Positions 34,374 to 44,305 of a stretch of DNA of 64,000 nt are shown here, piece after piece. Location: contig JAWZYU010000028.1 of assembly GCA_038380435.1 (NCBI GenBank), forward strand, positions 28,752,201 through 28,816,200, in the 5' to 3' direction. Both the position numbers and the translations under genes were made by a program. Numbering within the stretch: position 1 is the first letter of the stretch; each line of letters opens with the position of its first letter. The notes under the pieces were generated by a model. That model was given only the letters and a program-made list of their open reading frames with translations. It did not search any database and was not told where the DNA came from. Source of the DNA: Ryuthela nishihirai. Its lineage: Eukaryota; Arthropoda; Arachnida; Araneae; Heptathelidae.

Positions 34374-34618
34374 GGGTTGGTTTTACCTCTGAGCGGTTCT
34401 TTTTTTCCCACACAACTGGCTAAATGGCCGGGTTACAAGGATCCCGAAGGCTCAGAGAAGGATGGGAAAAAAGGGTCTCATTAGACAGCTTTTAGGAGAC
34501 AGATTGCAGAATCCCGTCAAAGTCATCCAGCATATTGTTTAACGTGCACAGGTTATGGTTCTCCTGCCTTCAGGGCAACGCCTTAACGTCCTATCCGACC
34601 GACGGCTGCTTGTTGATT
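34374..34618 (-). repeat. SINE-A relic
   Basis: Tail to mid-body ('ACCTCTGAGCGGTTC' to 'CCTATCCGACCGACGGC'), clearly diverged, head absent. Confidence 0.8.
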
Positions 34619-34884
34619 GGATTCAGGAACTCGGCTACAGTTTCTCTGTAAGGAAAAGCATAACCTCTTTAATCTTTGTAGGACCATCCCTTAAAATATC
34701 ACGGAAGTTACCAATAGGAGTATAGAATGGTCCACGCTAAATATTTTAAGAAATGTTATGATAAAATTTCTGATACTTAATTCGTTCATGGACATTATGA
34801 ATAAAACCTAATATTTAAATTATTTCGAAAGACTTCATTAGAAAATAAAGGTGAAGAAGACTTTGAGAAACCAGGCAAAAGGTA

Positions 34885-35305
34885 CAGTCGCTCAAAAAAA
34901 TATCCGAACGCTCTGGTTGATTACAGAATTCAGAAAAAATATCTGGCAACGATTTTTTTTAGAAATTAGTGATCTGGCAACCTTTGTGTCACGTGATTAC
35001 AGAATTCAGGAAAAATATCTGGAGCGTGTACAGCAAATGTACACGCTCCAGTTACCGTTCACAGCAAACTGGAGCGTGTGCATTTACTGCACATGCTCCA
35101 GTTTGCTGTGAACGGTAACTGCACACGCTCAATATTTCCGTGAGTGAGCCCACACGATCCATGTCTTTTTAGTGATCTGGCAACCTTCGTGTCACGTGAC
35201 ACGAAGGTTGCCAGATCACTAATTTCTAAAAAAAAATCGTTGCCAGATATTTTTTCTCTGAATTGTGTAATCAACCATAGCGTTCGGATATTTTTTGAGC
35301 GACTG
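34885..35305. mobile_element. Foldback MITE, 421-bp form
   Basis: TA-flanked (34883-34884, 35306-35307). Same module order as 8500-8919: arm, CACGTG junction, GCGTGTAC and GCGTGTGC palindromes, a complete CACGTG hairpin, arm. Confidence 0.88.
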
Positions 35306-35307
35306 TA

Positions 35308-36024
35308 TAAGTTACTTTGAAATTTAAATAATCCATGAATTCGCAATTTGACACCAATTTCCGAGTGGCCAGTGTAATGAAATGTCTATAACATTTCCAA
35401 CATGTGATTTATATAATGATATATTTTTCAACAATAATTTGCATCCATGCAGAAATATTTTTCTAGTTATACACTTTTAATTTTTTACAAAGTGAAATAA
35501 ATAGCATATCAAAATCAGACGATAACATGAGCAGAAATCGTGAAAACCAAATGCAAAAGACATTTTATCCACAAAAGAGCACATATGGAGTCGAAAAAGA
35601 CCCTCAATTGGTCCTTCAAAAGTTAAATTGAATATGATTTCCCACCCCACGAAAAATCTTAATATTCTCTACCCATCTAGGGACTTTTACTACCATTCTA
35701 AAGGGGGGGAAGCAATCGGGTCATGCCCCCTCCCCTTCAGAATGGTAGTAAGGGAAAGAGAGGAAAAAATATTATTAAACTTGTTGATAATTCATGCATA
35801 TTTTAAGAAATTTAAAATACTTCTAAACCGAAGGGGAAAAGTTATACTCCTTTGGAAATCCAGTCTCATAGCTCCCCATCTTTTAGATTTTTTCGGCTCG
35901 ATTGTGTTTCTTGCCCTCCCCCCCCCCACACACACACACCACCACCACCAATACCACTTCCACTTCTTCTAGATGAGGACCTGTCCTCTGCATTCACTCG
36001 ACGGACAGTATAAATCTGCTTTGC
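35308..36024 (+). other. Intron, no repeat recognised
   Basis: Includes C/A-rich low-complexity sequence at 35915-35960 and an open frame at 35628-35972 without recognisable domain, splice sites or codon bias; not called as a gene. Confidence 0.5.
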
Positions 36025-36392
36025 GGAACAGTGGGGCGAGAGTTGGTTCTTCATCTGCAGTCCCTAGGTTCAAGTCCCAACTCTCTACCAGCTGAGAGCT
36101 CTCTACCCATGAGATTTACCTTTGCTCTAGTCCATATGTTGCCCTCGGTATTCAAGGGACACCAGTGGCCTTGTAGAGGCCGCCGTCCGTCAAATGGGAC
36201 GTGAAAGAACAATCATATCTTATGCACATTAAAAAACACGCTATATGGCCTTAACCGGAGTCTTCTATCTGTTTCGTAGCAACTTAGTGAATTCCCTTCC
36301 ACAACCTACTCTGAGTTCTTGGGATCCTTATGACCTGACCATTTAGTTCATTGTTAGAACGAAAATGCAACACAGAGATAAAACAACCCAAC
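36025..36392 (+). repeat. Old SINE-A relic
   Basis: Order of blocks preserved ('GGTTCAAGTCCC', 'CCGCCGTCCGTCAAATGGGA', 'ATAAAACAACCCAAC') with many substitutions and a short insertion after the B box. Confidence 0.8.
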
Positions 36393-36473
36393 TTCATATC
36401 CACTAAAACTTTATTAACGAAACGAATTTTGTTTCTCATCAATTGTATTAAATCTTTCCTTCCTCTTTTACAG

Positions 36474-36635
36474 AACGTCGAAGCGTTCAGCTATATCGGA
36501 GGCTACATTGGAGTTTGGCTGGGAATGTCTCTAGTTGCTGTTTTCGATTTTGTGGAGACTTTGGGACTGATGATCAGCTTTTGCATATGGCCAAAGAGAT
36601 CACGGCAATTAAATAAATCAGCTCAGGAATTCTGA
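36474..36635 (+). CDS. DEG/ENaC channel terminal exon: TM2 and C-tail
   Basis: Acceptor TTCCTCTTTTACAG, phase 0. Encodes NVEAFSYIGGYIGVWLGMS, then LVAVFDFVETLGLMISFCIW and a short basic cytoplasmic tail PKRSRQLNKSAQEF, stop TGA at 36633-36635. The glycines before GMS (36522-36530) and the acidic residues after it (D, E) follow the family's TM2 consensus. The short tail lacks a recognisable PPxY ubiquitin-ligase motif. Confidence 0.95.
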   Translation, partial: NVEAFSYIGGYIGVWLGMSLVAVFDFVETLGLMISFCIWPKRSRQLNKSAQEF

Positions 36636-36765
36636 CTGCAAAAAAGACGGATTTCTTTGATATTAAGTTACTAGGAAACGTGTCTCTATAGTTATTTCTT
36701 TATCATCATTTACACCCAAATTTTTACGAAAATATAAAACTTTTTTCATCTTCTAATGCTTGTGA

Positions 36766-36854
36766 AATAAATGCAGATTATTAGTTTATGGGTCCACATC
36801 TGAATTTTTCTTTGTTCCAAAATGTCAAATTTTCTGAGATTATAATTTAATAAA
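36766..36854 (+). promoter_or_regulatory. Candidate polyadenylation signals
   Basis: AATAAA at 36766-36771 and again at 36849-36854, 131 and 214 bp after the channel stop codon; either could end the transcript. Confidence 0.6.
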
Positions 36855-37088
36855 AGGATCTTTACTGAGTCTCCTTATGGAGGGTTATTTGCTGTTACTT
36901 TTATTGTTGTTACTCCCATGTTATGTAGAGGGAAAGCCTCTTTCAGAATTTCCTAACTTTGAAAAATACACTTTTTTTGAATGATCATTGCTAAAGATAA
37001 ATTGAAGATCTCACTTGAATCTCTCTAAATAGCTACATTTATTTCCATGAATTAAGGAAAATCTCTATGTTAAGTCAATGGAAAGCTA

Positions 37089-37469
37089 GGGGGTGGCTCA
37101 GTCGGTAGCGCGTCAGGCTCGTAATCTGTAGTTCCCAGGTTCGAGTCCCAGCTGGGTCAGGGTCGAGATTTATCTCCGCAAAATTCCCCGCCCTGCCCAC
37201 GGTCAGTAGGGGACACCGATGGGCTTGGAAAGGCCGCCGTCCGTCGGATGGGACGATAAGCCGTGGCCCCGTGTGCGGGAGAGATATACCCTGTGCACGT
37301 TAAAGAACACGCTGGATGGCCTTGACGGGAGGCTACCATCTATCTCCCAACAGCTGTTCCAGTGGGTCCCCTCCCCCAACCTTCTCTGAGCCTTCGGGGT
37401 CCTTGTGACCTGGTCATTTAGCCCATGGTGTGCAAAAAAAGTGCCGCTCAGAGGTAAAACAACCCAACG
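37089..37469 (+). repeat. SINE-A, full length, TSD
   Basis: Flanked by the perfect 12-bp duplication AATGGAAAGCTA (37077-37088 and 37470-37481). A box TGGCTCAGTCGG, B box GGTTCGAGTCCC, anticodon-loop region CTCGTAATCTG. Confidence 0.95.
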
Positions 37470-37481
37470 AATGGAAAGCTA

Positions 37482-37857
37482 AAGTCAAACCTCTATAACT
37501 TATAAAATAAGATTTTTTTTTGCTTTAAAAAGTATGATAGAAGATGAATATCTCAATCAAATATATCAATATTCAATTTTTAAACAATATTCGTTCAGAA
37601 TTTAATACATTATGGAAGTTTTAATATTTAAAAACAACACTGCCAATTTTAAGAAACTTATACAAAACTCATGAAAAGTTGAAGAATTCTTTACGCAAAG
37701 GTCTAAAATACAAACTTATTTTGTTAAACACTTTGATACAATACTTATTACTGAGTTTTAATTCTGAAGTAAATTTTTGTGGCTGGCATTGTTATTGTTA
37801 AATATTCAAACTTCTAAAACTCATTAAATATCCAATGAATATTTTTGAAAATTAATA
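37482..37857 (+). other. Intergenic, no feature recognised
   Basis: AT-rich; nothing recognised. Confidence 0.5.
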
Positions 37858-38711
37858 CACCCAATTCTGTTTTCTTACACGGTAGATAGGTTCCCGAAAA
37901 AAAACGTGTAAAAAAACATACAGTGCATGAAAAAAATAGAAGAATGATTCCAGACGTGAAAACCCAATACAATACCATATTTGCCTATGGATGTTGAATC
38001 TTTTTCAGTTGCAAGACGATCTAGAATTTGGATCTTAGTATCCAAAGAGATAGCTTTCCTTTTCTGCTTTTGTGTTGAATTATCCGACATCGTGGTAAAG
38101 CTTACGAAAAATATTTGAATTGTAGTAAATATATCAGATGATGAAAAATTGTAAATTACCTATCAGCAAAATTTAATAAATTTATATTACGCACACAAAA
38201 CTTCAGAAAACAATTTTTTTTTTCGATTTCTTCTGTTAAACATTTAAACACTTCTAACTTTAAATACGAAATGAGAGACCAAGACTAACGTATGTATTGA
38301 AGATAAAAATTGAGGGGAATTCCCGGAACTCAGTGTTGCCACTTTATTCCGAATGAAGTAGGTTTTGTATAATTTTTCCATAAAATAAAGAATAAAATAG
38401 AGGAAACTTGCTGTGTAGTTATGTTAGTGCAGTTTTTATTTTGGGGATTTTAGTGCACAGACTATGTCTATAGTACATTTCAAAGTTAAAACTATTTCGA
38501 AAAATGTGACCATAAAAGCGGCATCTTTGTTATAAATGTAAATTCTGGGAATTTTTTTTTTGGAATATTTTTTCAGAATTAAATTCAAATGGAGATTTTT
38601 AGAAATGCGCCGTTTGAACCGTGTTAGATCAAAATTAATCGTGTAAAAAGAAAATTGGAATTTTTTTCTAAATCGTGTAAAAAAAAATCCGTGTGAAAAC
38701 AGAATTGCATG
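37858..38711 (-). mobile_element. Tigger/pogo-type element, deletion derivative
   Basis: TA on both sides (37856-37857, 38712-38713). Inverted ends CACCCAATTCTGTTTTC and CATGCAATTCTGTTTTC. The minus strand starts ATG at 38090 with SDNSTQKQKRKAISLDTKIQ + ILDRLATEKDSTSIGKYG, the CENP-B/psq helix-turn-helix that opens Tigger and jerky-type transposases. Similarity stops after about 43 residues; the DDE domain is missing, so the element is non-autonomous. Confidence 0.85.
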
Positions 38712-38713
38712 TA

Positions 38714-39214
38714 TATTAATATATTTGATTAAGAGCTTTATCGACGTTAGCTTCTCATTGGTATAACATAGGGTTGTTCCTTAATTCATTGAAACCAGAG
38801 TATTTTCCCCAATATTCCTTTAATATTTAAAGAATTATGATAAGTGAAATATTTCAGTGTAACCTTGTTTACAAGGATAATTTACTGATTATTTAGCTCA
38901 ATAGAAAAGACAAATAGTCCATTTTTGAGCAAAGCAATCAATGACCTGTAAACAAAATATAGTTTAGCCCGAATTGTGAAGATTCTCAAAGAATGAATTT
39001 CTGAAGAAATTGATCGGTTTATTTTGGTAAAGCAATCTATTCAAGTTTAAGTTTCATTTTCATTAGAAATTTTACAATTTTAATCAACGTTAAACGACCC
39101 AAAATGAAATGCTTGACTAGGATTTTGCAGAACATATTAGATTTACAGCACAAAATGTAAATTTAGAATCAATTTCACGGGTGTGAAAATAAAAATTACT
39201 CATCGAATTGAAAA
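38714..39214 (+). other. Intergenic, no feature recognised
   Basis: AT-rich; no repeat or coding signal. Confidence 0.5.
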
Positions 39215-39331
39215 TCGTGTCACGTGACACGAAGGTTGCCAGATCACTAATTTCTAAAAAAAACGTTGCCAGATATTTTTTTCTGAATTCTGTAATCAAC
39301 CATAGTGTTCGGATACTTTTTTGAGCGACTA
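39215..39331. mobile_element. Foldback MITE, right arm only
   Basis: Starts at the CGTGTCACGTGACACG centre and runs to a terminus ending GAGCGACT(ATA). The left arm is absent. Confidence 0.8.
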
Positions 39332-39384
39332 TACTCCTGTTGGGGAATACTCCCCAACTCTGAATAAACGCATTTTGCAAGGTC

Positions 39385-39800
39385 TTACTTACACTTTTGA
39401 AAAAGGATTCCGAACAACTTACTTTTCAATTTTTGGAAACAACCAAAAAATTGAATGGTGCAAGATCGGGTGAATATGCAGGATGTGGCAGATGTTTGAT
39501 ATTTTCCTGATCCAGATAGGCCGTAAGTTGCGGATTTTTGTGATAATATGAGTTTGTGAGCACTGGCATTCTCATGTAGAAGTAGAATCCGTGACATGGC
39601 TGTTGTTGGACCCTGCTCCTTCATGTCCTTAATCATTTTGGATAAAACAATATTGGTGTAATATTGTTGCCCATTTATAGTCATTTTTTCAGATATGATG
39701 TTCATGGCTACCACTCCTTGGGAATTGAAAAAATGTGAACATCCTCTTCCGTGAGCGAAAGTCTTGTAAGAGGATTTGGGAGGATTTTCCACAACCCATA
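39385..39800 (-). pseudogene. Mariner transposase relic (catalytic part)
   Basis: Minus-strand reading shows 'HGRGCSHFFNSQGVV', 'TINGQQYYTNIVLSKM' and LLHENASAHK, the last aligning with the mariner 'LHDNARPH' block where the second catalytic Asp is here Glu. The later YSPDLSP-type block is shifted. The 135-codon frame is what remains of a dead transposase. Confidence 0.78.
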
Positions 39801-39852
39801 GTTATCAATCCTTTTGGGAGTTCTATAGTAATAAAACCTTTTAAAATAAAAC

Positions 39853-39888
39853 CGGTTAATAGACATCACCTATGACGTCTATTAACCG
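39853..39888. other. Hairpin, 12-bp arms
   Basis: CGGTTAATAGAC and GTCTATTAACCG are perfect complements with a 12-nt loop, between the mariner and Tc1 relics; possibly a transposon end. Confidence 0.55.
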
Positions 39889-39939
39889 TTTGGGGCCATT
39901 AGGTTCAAGCATTGCCAGCATCTCCTTTCACGAGGTAAT

Positions 39940-40575
39940 TGTACGATTAATGACCACTACATGACAAGTGCTGTTCTCAGTTCGTGGAGAGTTCTGGAAG
40001 GGGGAATGGTAAGCTCCAATGCGTCTCCCGAGAGCATTCCATACATGCTCAATGGCATTGAGGTCAGAAGATCTGGGTGGCCGCTCCATTCGGCTAATAT
40101 CTTCCTCTTCGAGAAATCGTCGACGACATGAGCTCGATGAGAGAGGGCGTTATCGTCCATAAGAATAAAATCTGGACACATGGCTCCCCGGAATGGCCTG
40201 ACATATGGGTTCAAGAACTCGTCTCTGTACCGAAGGCCAGTGACAGAGCCACTCGGAATGATTGCAGGTTTGTACGCCGGTTCGTTATGATTCCTGCCCC
40301 AACCATCACGCCAGAGACACCAGAGTAGTCCATTTCTCTGATGTTCGAGGGACTGTTGCAGGTCCCTGGTTTTCTCCACATGCGAATGCGTCGAGAATCA
40401 GTTCTTAAGTTCAATCGCGATTCATCTGTGAACATAAGCGCCCACTGATCTGGACTTCAAATTAAACGAACTCGACGGGAGGAGAGAATTAGAGGGACAC
40501 AAATAACAGGTCTCCTGGCATAAAGGTATTGCTCACGAAGTCTCCTGTAAACAGTATGCCTTGAAACCCTCGTTT
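39940..40575 (-). pseudogene. Tc1-type transposase relic
   Basis: On the minus strand: 'TRVSRHTVYRRLREQYL' (helix-turn-helix end), VMFTDESRLNLRTDSRR with the first catalytic Asp, 'NIREMDYSGVSGVMV', 'PDFILMDDNALSHRAHVV' with the second, and 'NAIEHVWNALGRR' with the Glu, giving the Tc1 DDE order. Several frameshifts separate the blocks. It is cut at 40575 where SINE-A sequence begins. Confidence 0.85.
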
Positions 40576-40731
40576 GTGGCCTTTCCAAGCCCATCGGTGT
40601 CCCCTACTGTCCGTACGCAGGACGGGGAATTTTGCGGAGATAAATCTCAACGCTGACCCAGCTGGGACTCGAACCTGGGAACTACAGATTACGAGCCTGG
40701 CGCGCTACCGACTGAGCCACCCCCGCCCCAC
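40576..40731 (-). repeat. SINE-A, head half only
   Basis: Head and first half of body on the minus strand; the 3' half is missing at the junction with the Tc1 relic. Confidence 0.88.
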
Positions 40732-40734
40732 CCC

Positions 40735-41330
40735 CTCCATTACTTTCTCCAATATTTCGTCCCTTGTTAACAACCTCCTAGAACCATTTATCCTAAAAGT
40801 TCCTTTCAAAACGTCACCGAATCTATTTAAAATTCTTAAGCATGACAGAGATCCCATTAGCCAAGCTGACAAAGGCGGAATCTACTTCATTCCCCTAACC
40901 CCATTACGTCCACCGTCCTCTTTCTATATCGGCTGCACTACAGGCACCCTAAAACAAAGGACAGACGAGCATAAACGAGACATTAGAGAAGTCATCGTCT
41001 CCTCCCCCACTCCAAAACTCAAGTTACTTTCCGTGAACCCTCGAAATTTTCGCCTTCCGAGACAGATATTGCGACTTTAACACACGCCTTCCTCCTTCAG
41101 CTGGGCGCATCTTGCTACGTCACTTCCCTCCCCCACCACCATTGGTCAAGCGGCCGAACCCCTCCTCGCCGCTGCACAAACAAATTCAACACTTCAACTA
41201 CGCAGCATTGTTCCTCTGAAGTTAGTGACCAGCACGAGGGAAAACGGCTCACTGCTCTTCACCCTCGCTACTGAGAAGGGATTACATCTATAAGTGATAC
41301 TGGCAAAGCACCGAACTGTTGCTACCTAGT
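40735..41330 (+). pseudogene. Penelope-type element fragment (GIY-YIG nuclease)
   Basis: Plus-strand reading: PNLFKILKHDRDPI, then ADKGGIYFIPL (GIY near 40874), SSFYIGCTTGTLKQRTDEHK + RDI (YIG near 40925, followed by the conserved Arg and Glu/His positions). This is the order of the GIY-YIG endonuclease of Penelope-like retroelements. No reverse transcriptase precedes it, since SINE-A abuts at 40731, and the frame ends at 41080. Confidence 0.75.
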
Positions 41331-41875
41331 GAAGTTTACTCCACTAGCAGGCTGAAACTTCCTTCCGCTTCAGGACTCTCGTCAGCGAAATTGCCTGCAT
41401 GAAAAAAAGTTACCTTTGCTTAACCTTAACCTGTCACCAACAATCCGCCTCTCCAAGGAACTGTACGCCGCCCTAATGATGACTGCTGAGTAAGTCGAAA
41501 GCGATCGGCTCCATGTAAATAGCACATTGCAGTAGTTGTGTAAATAAATCTAACCGGTAAAAAAAAGCGTTATCCATTCTTGTGAGTTAACAATGATGCC
41601 GTGAAGTCGTTTGTCGATTTACCACTATATTCTCTACAAAAGAAAAATCATAACGTATAACTTTCAAATAGATATATTCAACTGCTAATTGGAAAAGAAT
41701 GGTGAAGAATTACTAAAAAATCTGCCATTCATCAGGATGACTTTTGAATTTGAGTCTTCTCGACAGCCTTAATCAAATTTTTACGTATTTAGAGCATTTC
41801 AATGGCATCACTGCTTTCAAATGTCGAATATGTAGAAATGTGAATTATGTAGAAAATGAAGCGAAAATCATGTAG
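41331..41875 (+). other. Intergenic, no feature recognised
   Basis: Likely tail of the Penelope-type fragment followed by unrecognised sequence; ORF structure absent. Confidence 0.45.
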
Positions 41876-41921
41876 AAATGAGAGCTAAAGCCGATCTCCT
41901 GACCGGCTTTAGCGCTCATTT
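41876..41921. other. Hairpin (CTAAAGCCG/CGGCTTTAG)
   Basis: AAATGAGAGCTAAAGCCG pairs with CGGCTTTAGCGCTCATTT apart from one mismatch, around a 10-nt loop. Confidence 0.6.
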
Positions 41922-41990
41922 CTGATGAAAAAAAAAAACGATAAAAAATTTCAGTGTTGCTGTTGAAGCGAACAGCTTCAAGAGACACTT

Positions 41991-42750
41991 TAGATTTCCC
42001 ATTCGCAAGAATGAAGCTGCTTTAACTTAACATGAGAAACTACTTTAACTAAATATGTGTGCTCAGAGCTGCCGGTTCTCAACCCCTTGCTCTAATAATA
42101 TAGTCCGCGATATCGCCACTACTGCTGTTTGTAAGTCATCGAGTGTATTTTCAAAAACTTGTTTACTTATCATATCGATTGCCACACTTCAGGGGGCGGG
42201 GGTGGCTCAGTCGGTAGCGCGCCAGGCTCGTAATCTGTAGTTCCCAGGTTCGAGTCCCAGCTGGGTCAGCGTTGAGATTTATCTCCGCAAAATTCCCCGC
42301 CCTGCCCATGGTCAGTAGGGGACACCGATGGGCTTGGAAAGGCCGCCGTCCGTCGGATGGGACGTTAAGCCGTGGCCCCGTGTGCGGGAGAGCCATACCC
42401 TGTGCACGTTAAGAACGTAAAGAACACGCTGGATGGCCTTGACGGGAGGCTACCATCTGTCTCCCAACAGTTGTTCCAGTGGGTCCCCTCCCCCAACCTT
42501 CTCTGAGCCTTCGGGGTCCATGTGACCTGGCCATTTAGCCCATGGTGTGCAAAATAGTGCCGCTGAGGTAAAACAACCCAACCCAAAGCCACACTTTAGA
42601 AACTACGTGACCTGAAATTGCTCAAGTTTCATTTAACTACCATTTTTTTTTACTTCTCAGGAGAAGTTGAATTTGCCGTAAAAAATTTCGTTCCTATGCT
42701 ATTGTATTGTTGAGTTAAAGCAGCTTCATTCTTGCGAATGGGAAATCTAA
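41991..42750. mobile_element. 42-bp inverted repeat pair enclosing a SINE-A
   Basis: TAGATTTCCCATTCGCAAGA and the next 22 bases (41991-42032) recur inverted at 42709-42750 with one mismatch in 42. The interior, minus the SINE-A, is about 320 bp and non-coding. A non-autonomous DNA element or foldback is likely; target duplication not seen. Confidence 0.65.
42190..42587 (+). repeat. SINE-A, full length, TSD
   Basis: Flanked by GCCACACTT (42181-42189 and 42588-42596). Contains a 10-bp local duplication in 'CACGTTAAGAACGTAAAGAA'. Boxes intact. Confidence 0.95.
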
Positions 42751-42939
42751 TGCCGTAATATGTATAATGTTAAATTGAAAATAGGCAAATTAGACTACGT
42801 TTATCGACATTGATGCTTTGTTCTTCAAATTCAACAGTTTGTTTCTGATGATTTCCTGAACATTTTTTTTTTCCTTCCTCATAGCCATCAAGGTAAATTG
42901 ATCACACTTTCGTAACCTTTAATTACTTGCTGTTATTTT
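42597..42939 (+). other. Intergenic, no gene
   Basis: Contains the right arm of the inverted repeat (42709-42750); otherwise unrecognised. Confidence 0.5.
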
Positions 42940-42950
42940 CCTGGAATATG

Positions 42951-43176
42951 GGGGGCGGGGAGGGCTTAGTAGGTAGAGCGCCAGGCTCGTAATCTGTAGT
43001 TCCCAGATTCGAGTCCTAGCTGGGTCAGCGTTGAGACTTATCTCCGCAAAACTCCCCGCTGGGCTTAGAAAGGCCGCCGTCCGTCGGATGGGATGTTGAG
43101 CCGTCGGCGTCCTTGCGACCTGACCATTTAGTCCATGGTATGCATAAAAGTGCCGCTCAGAGGTAAAACAACCCAA
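42951..43176 (+). repeat. SINE-A with two internal deletions, TSD
   Basis: Flanked by the perfect 11-bp duplication CCTGGAATATG (42940-42950 and 43177-43187). It is 226 bp long instead of ~390: sequence is missing after CTCCCCGCT and after GAGCCGTC. Intact ends and duplication suggest it was inserted already shortened, or was shortened afterwards. Confidence 0.92.
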
Positions 43177-43187
43177 CCTGGAATATG

Positions 43188-43639
43188 AAAAACAGACTCG
43201 AATCAATCACTTTGAGACACATATATGTTCAAAAATTCCACTTGGAATTCCCCACGCGTTTCCACACGTCTCGTCATTAGAGTTTAAACTTTACATGTAA
43301 ATAATTGTAAGTAGCTTTACACAGGATTTTGTTTCAGTGAATCTCTTTCGGGGGGGGGGAAGGAGCGAAAATTTAGATTCGGGGAGTTTCGAAAAATTAT
43401 TAATTAATTTTTATTTAATTATTCACTATTATTTTTTTTGGGGGGGGGGGGGGGGGCTTATTCAATTTAATTTGGAAATCAAAAGTTTTAGTTTCGGGGA
43501 CGGTTCAACAATTATTTGTCTCTGAGAATAAGACGATAGTAGTATTTCACAATTATAAAATATTCCCCTGGACCATTAAAAAAATGTTTGAAAGGTATAT
43601 ATATTTAATTATAACCCCAAATCACTCCTTTAAATATGT
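43188..43639 (+). other. Intergenic with poly-G runs
   Basis: Homopolymer G at 43351-43359 and about 17 G at 43441-43457 with 'ATTAATTTTTATTTAATTAT' between. No gene; such runs are prone to assembly error. Confidence 0.6.
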
Positions 43640-43730
43640 CCCTCGGGACAGACTTGCTTGGAGAACTAAATTGCACTGTCTGGTTGGACCTCCGTAGCCC
43701 ATGGCTGCTTGAGGATGATGATGATGATGG
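43640..43730 (+). mobile_element. LINE 3' end with (GAT)n tail
   Basis: 'GGAGAACTAAATTGCACTGT', 'GGACCTCCGTAGCCCATGGC' and GATGATGATGATG match, inverted, the 3' ends at 7166 and 11725. The plus strand is the sense strand of the retrotransposon. Confidence 0.75.
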
Positions 43731-44294
43731 TAGTTTTCTGATTTTGCTTTCTACATTATTTTGAATATCATAATATTATGCATTTCATTTTTTTAAGAAA
43801 AAGGCTTTTATTTTTAAATAAAGAATACTAAAATCTAGTAATATAACAATTTAAATTAAATGTGGTACGAGGAAGGAAAAATGAAACGTGCAACTTAGGT
43901 TTCCTCTGCATTTCAGCGTAAGGTTCCAGGTCAACTATCAAAGTTAAATTCGCTTCTATAAAATGCTAAAAATAATGTCGATAAATAATACAGCCGTTAT
44001 TTTTTCTACACAAGGAAGTACATTTTCATGTGATTTAATAGCGAAACGAAAAAGTAAGAAAGCGAAAATAAAATGCAGAAACGAAATACAAAGTTCAGTG
44101 CGAACGAGTCTAGTGGCGTTTGCAGATACCGGACCAAGTTGATCAGTTATGGTCAGGGCGATGGTTATAACCCTTACGTTTACTTATTTGTTTTTCCTCA
44201 GTGTCATGACCTCTCTTTCTCATCAGCCTTGTTGTTCTGTCGACATTCGTCTTGCTTGCAGGGGGTGGGATATAGGTGGCAGCTTCGTGGACGT
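43731..44294 (+). other. Intergenic, no feature recognised
   Basis: AT-rich; the frame beginning at 44073 shows no domain and runs into SINE-A sequence. Confidence 0.5.
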
Positions 44295-44305
44295 TGGTCT
44301 CTAAA

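Larger units (their letters stand above)
621..36635 (+). other. DEG/ENaC sodium channel gene, 3' nine exons
   Basis: Spliced in order, nine exons give 297 residues plus stop: an extracellular domain with 11 cysteines, then TM2. The family (ENaC, degenerins, ASICs, arthropod pickpocket channels) forms trimeric plasma-membrane sodium channels. Visible family features are the 'GLFAIHSP...EPGKNY' palm/finger segment, the 'YHTDCVNY' motif, two cysteine-rich exons (13655 and 20731), and the pre-TM2 glycines followed by G-M-S (36522-36530), the family's selectivity filter. Members usually have about 450-600 residues, so about 150 or more N-terminal residues, including TM1, lie upstream of the window. 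Intron phases at each junction agree (1,0,0,1,2,0,2,0), so no exon need be missing between these nine. No stop or frameshift was seen, so the gene is probably functional. The exact paralogue cannot be named. Confidence 0.93.

Noticed and set aside
37089..37160. tRNA gene candidates at SINE heads (A and B boxes present)
   Set aside because: Acceptor and anticodon stems do not pair, and each is followed by the SINE body and target duplications. The same holds for the SINE-B heads.
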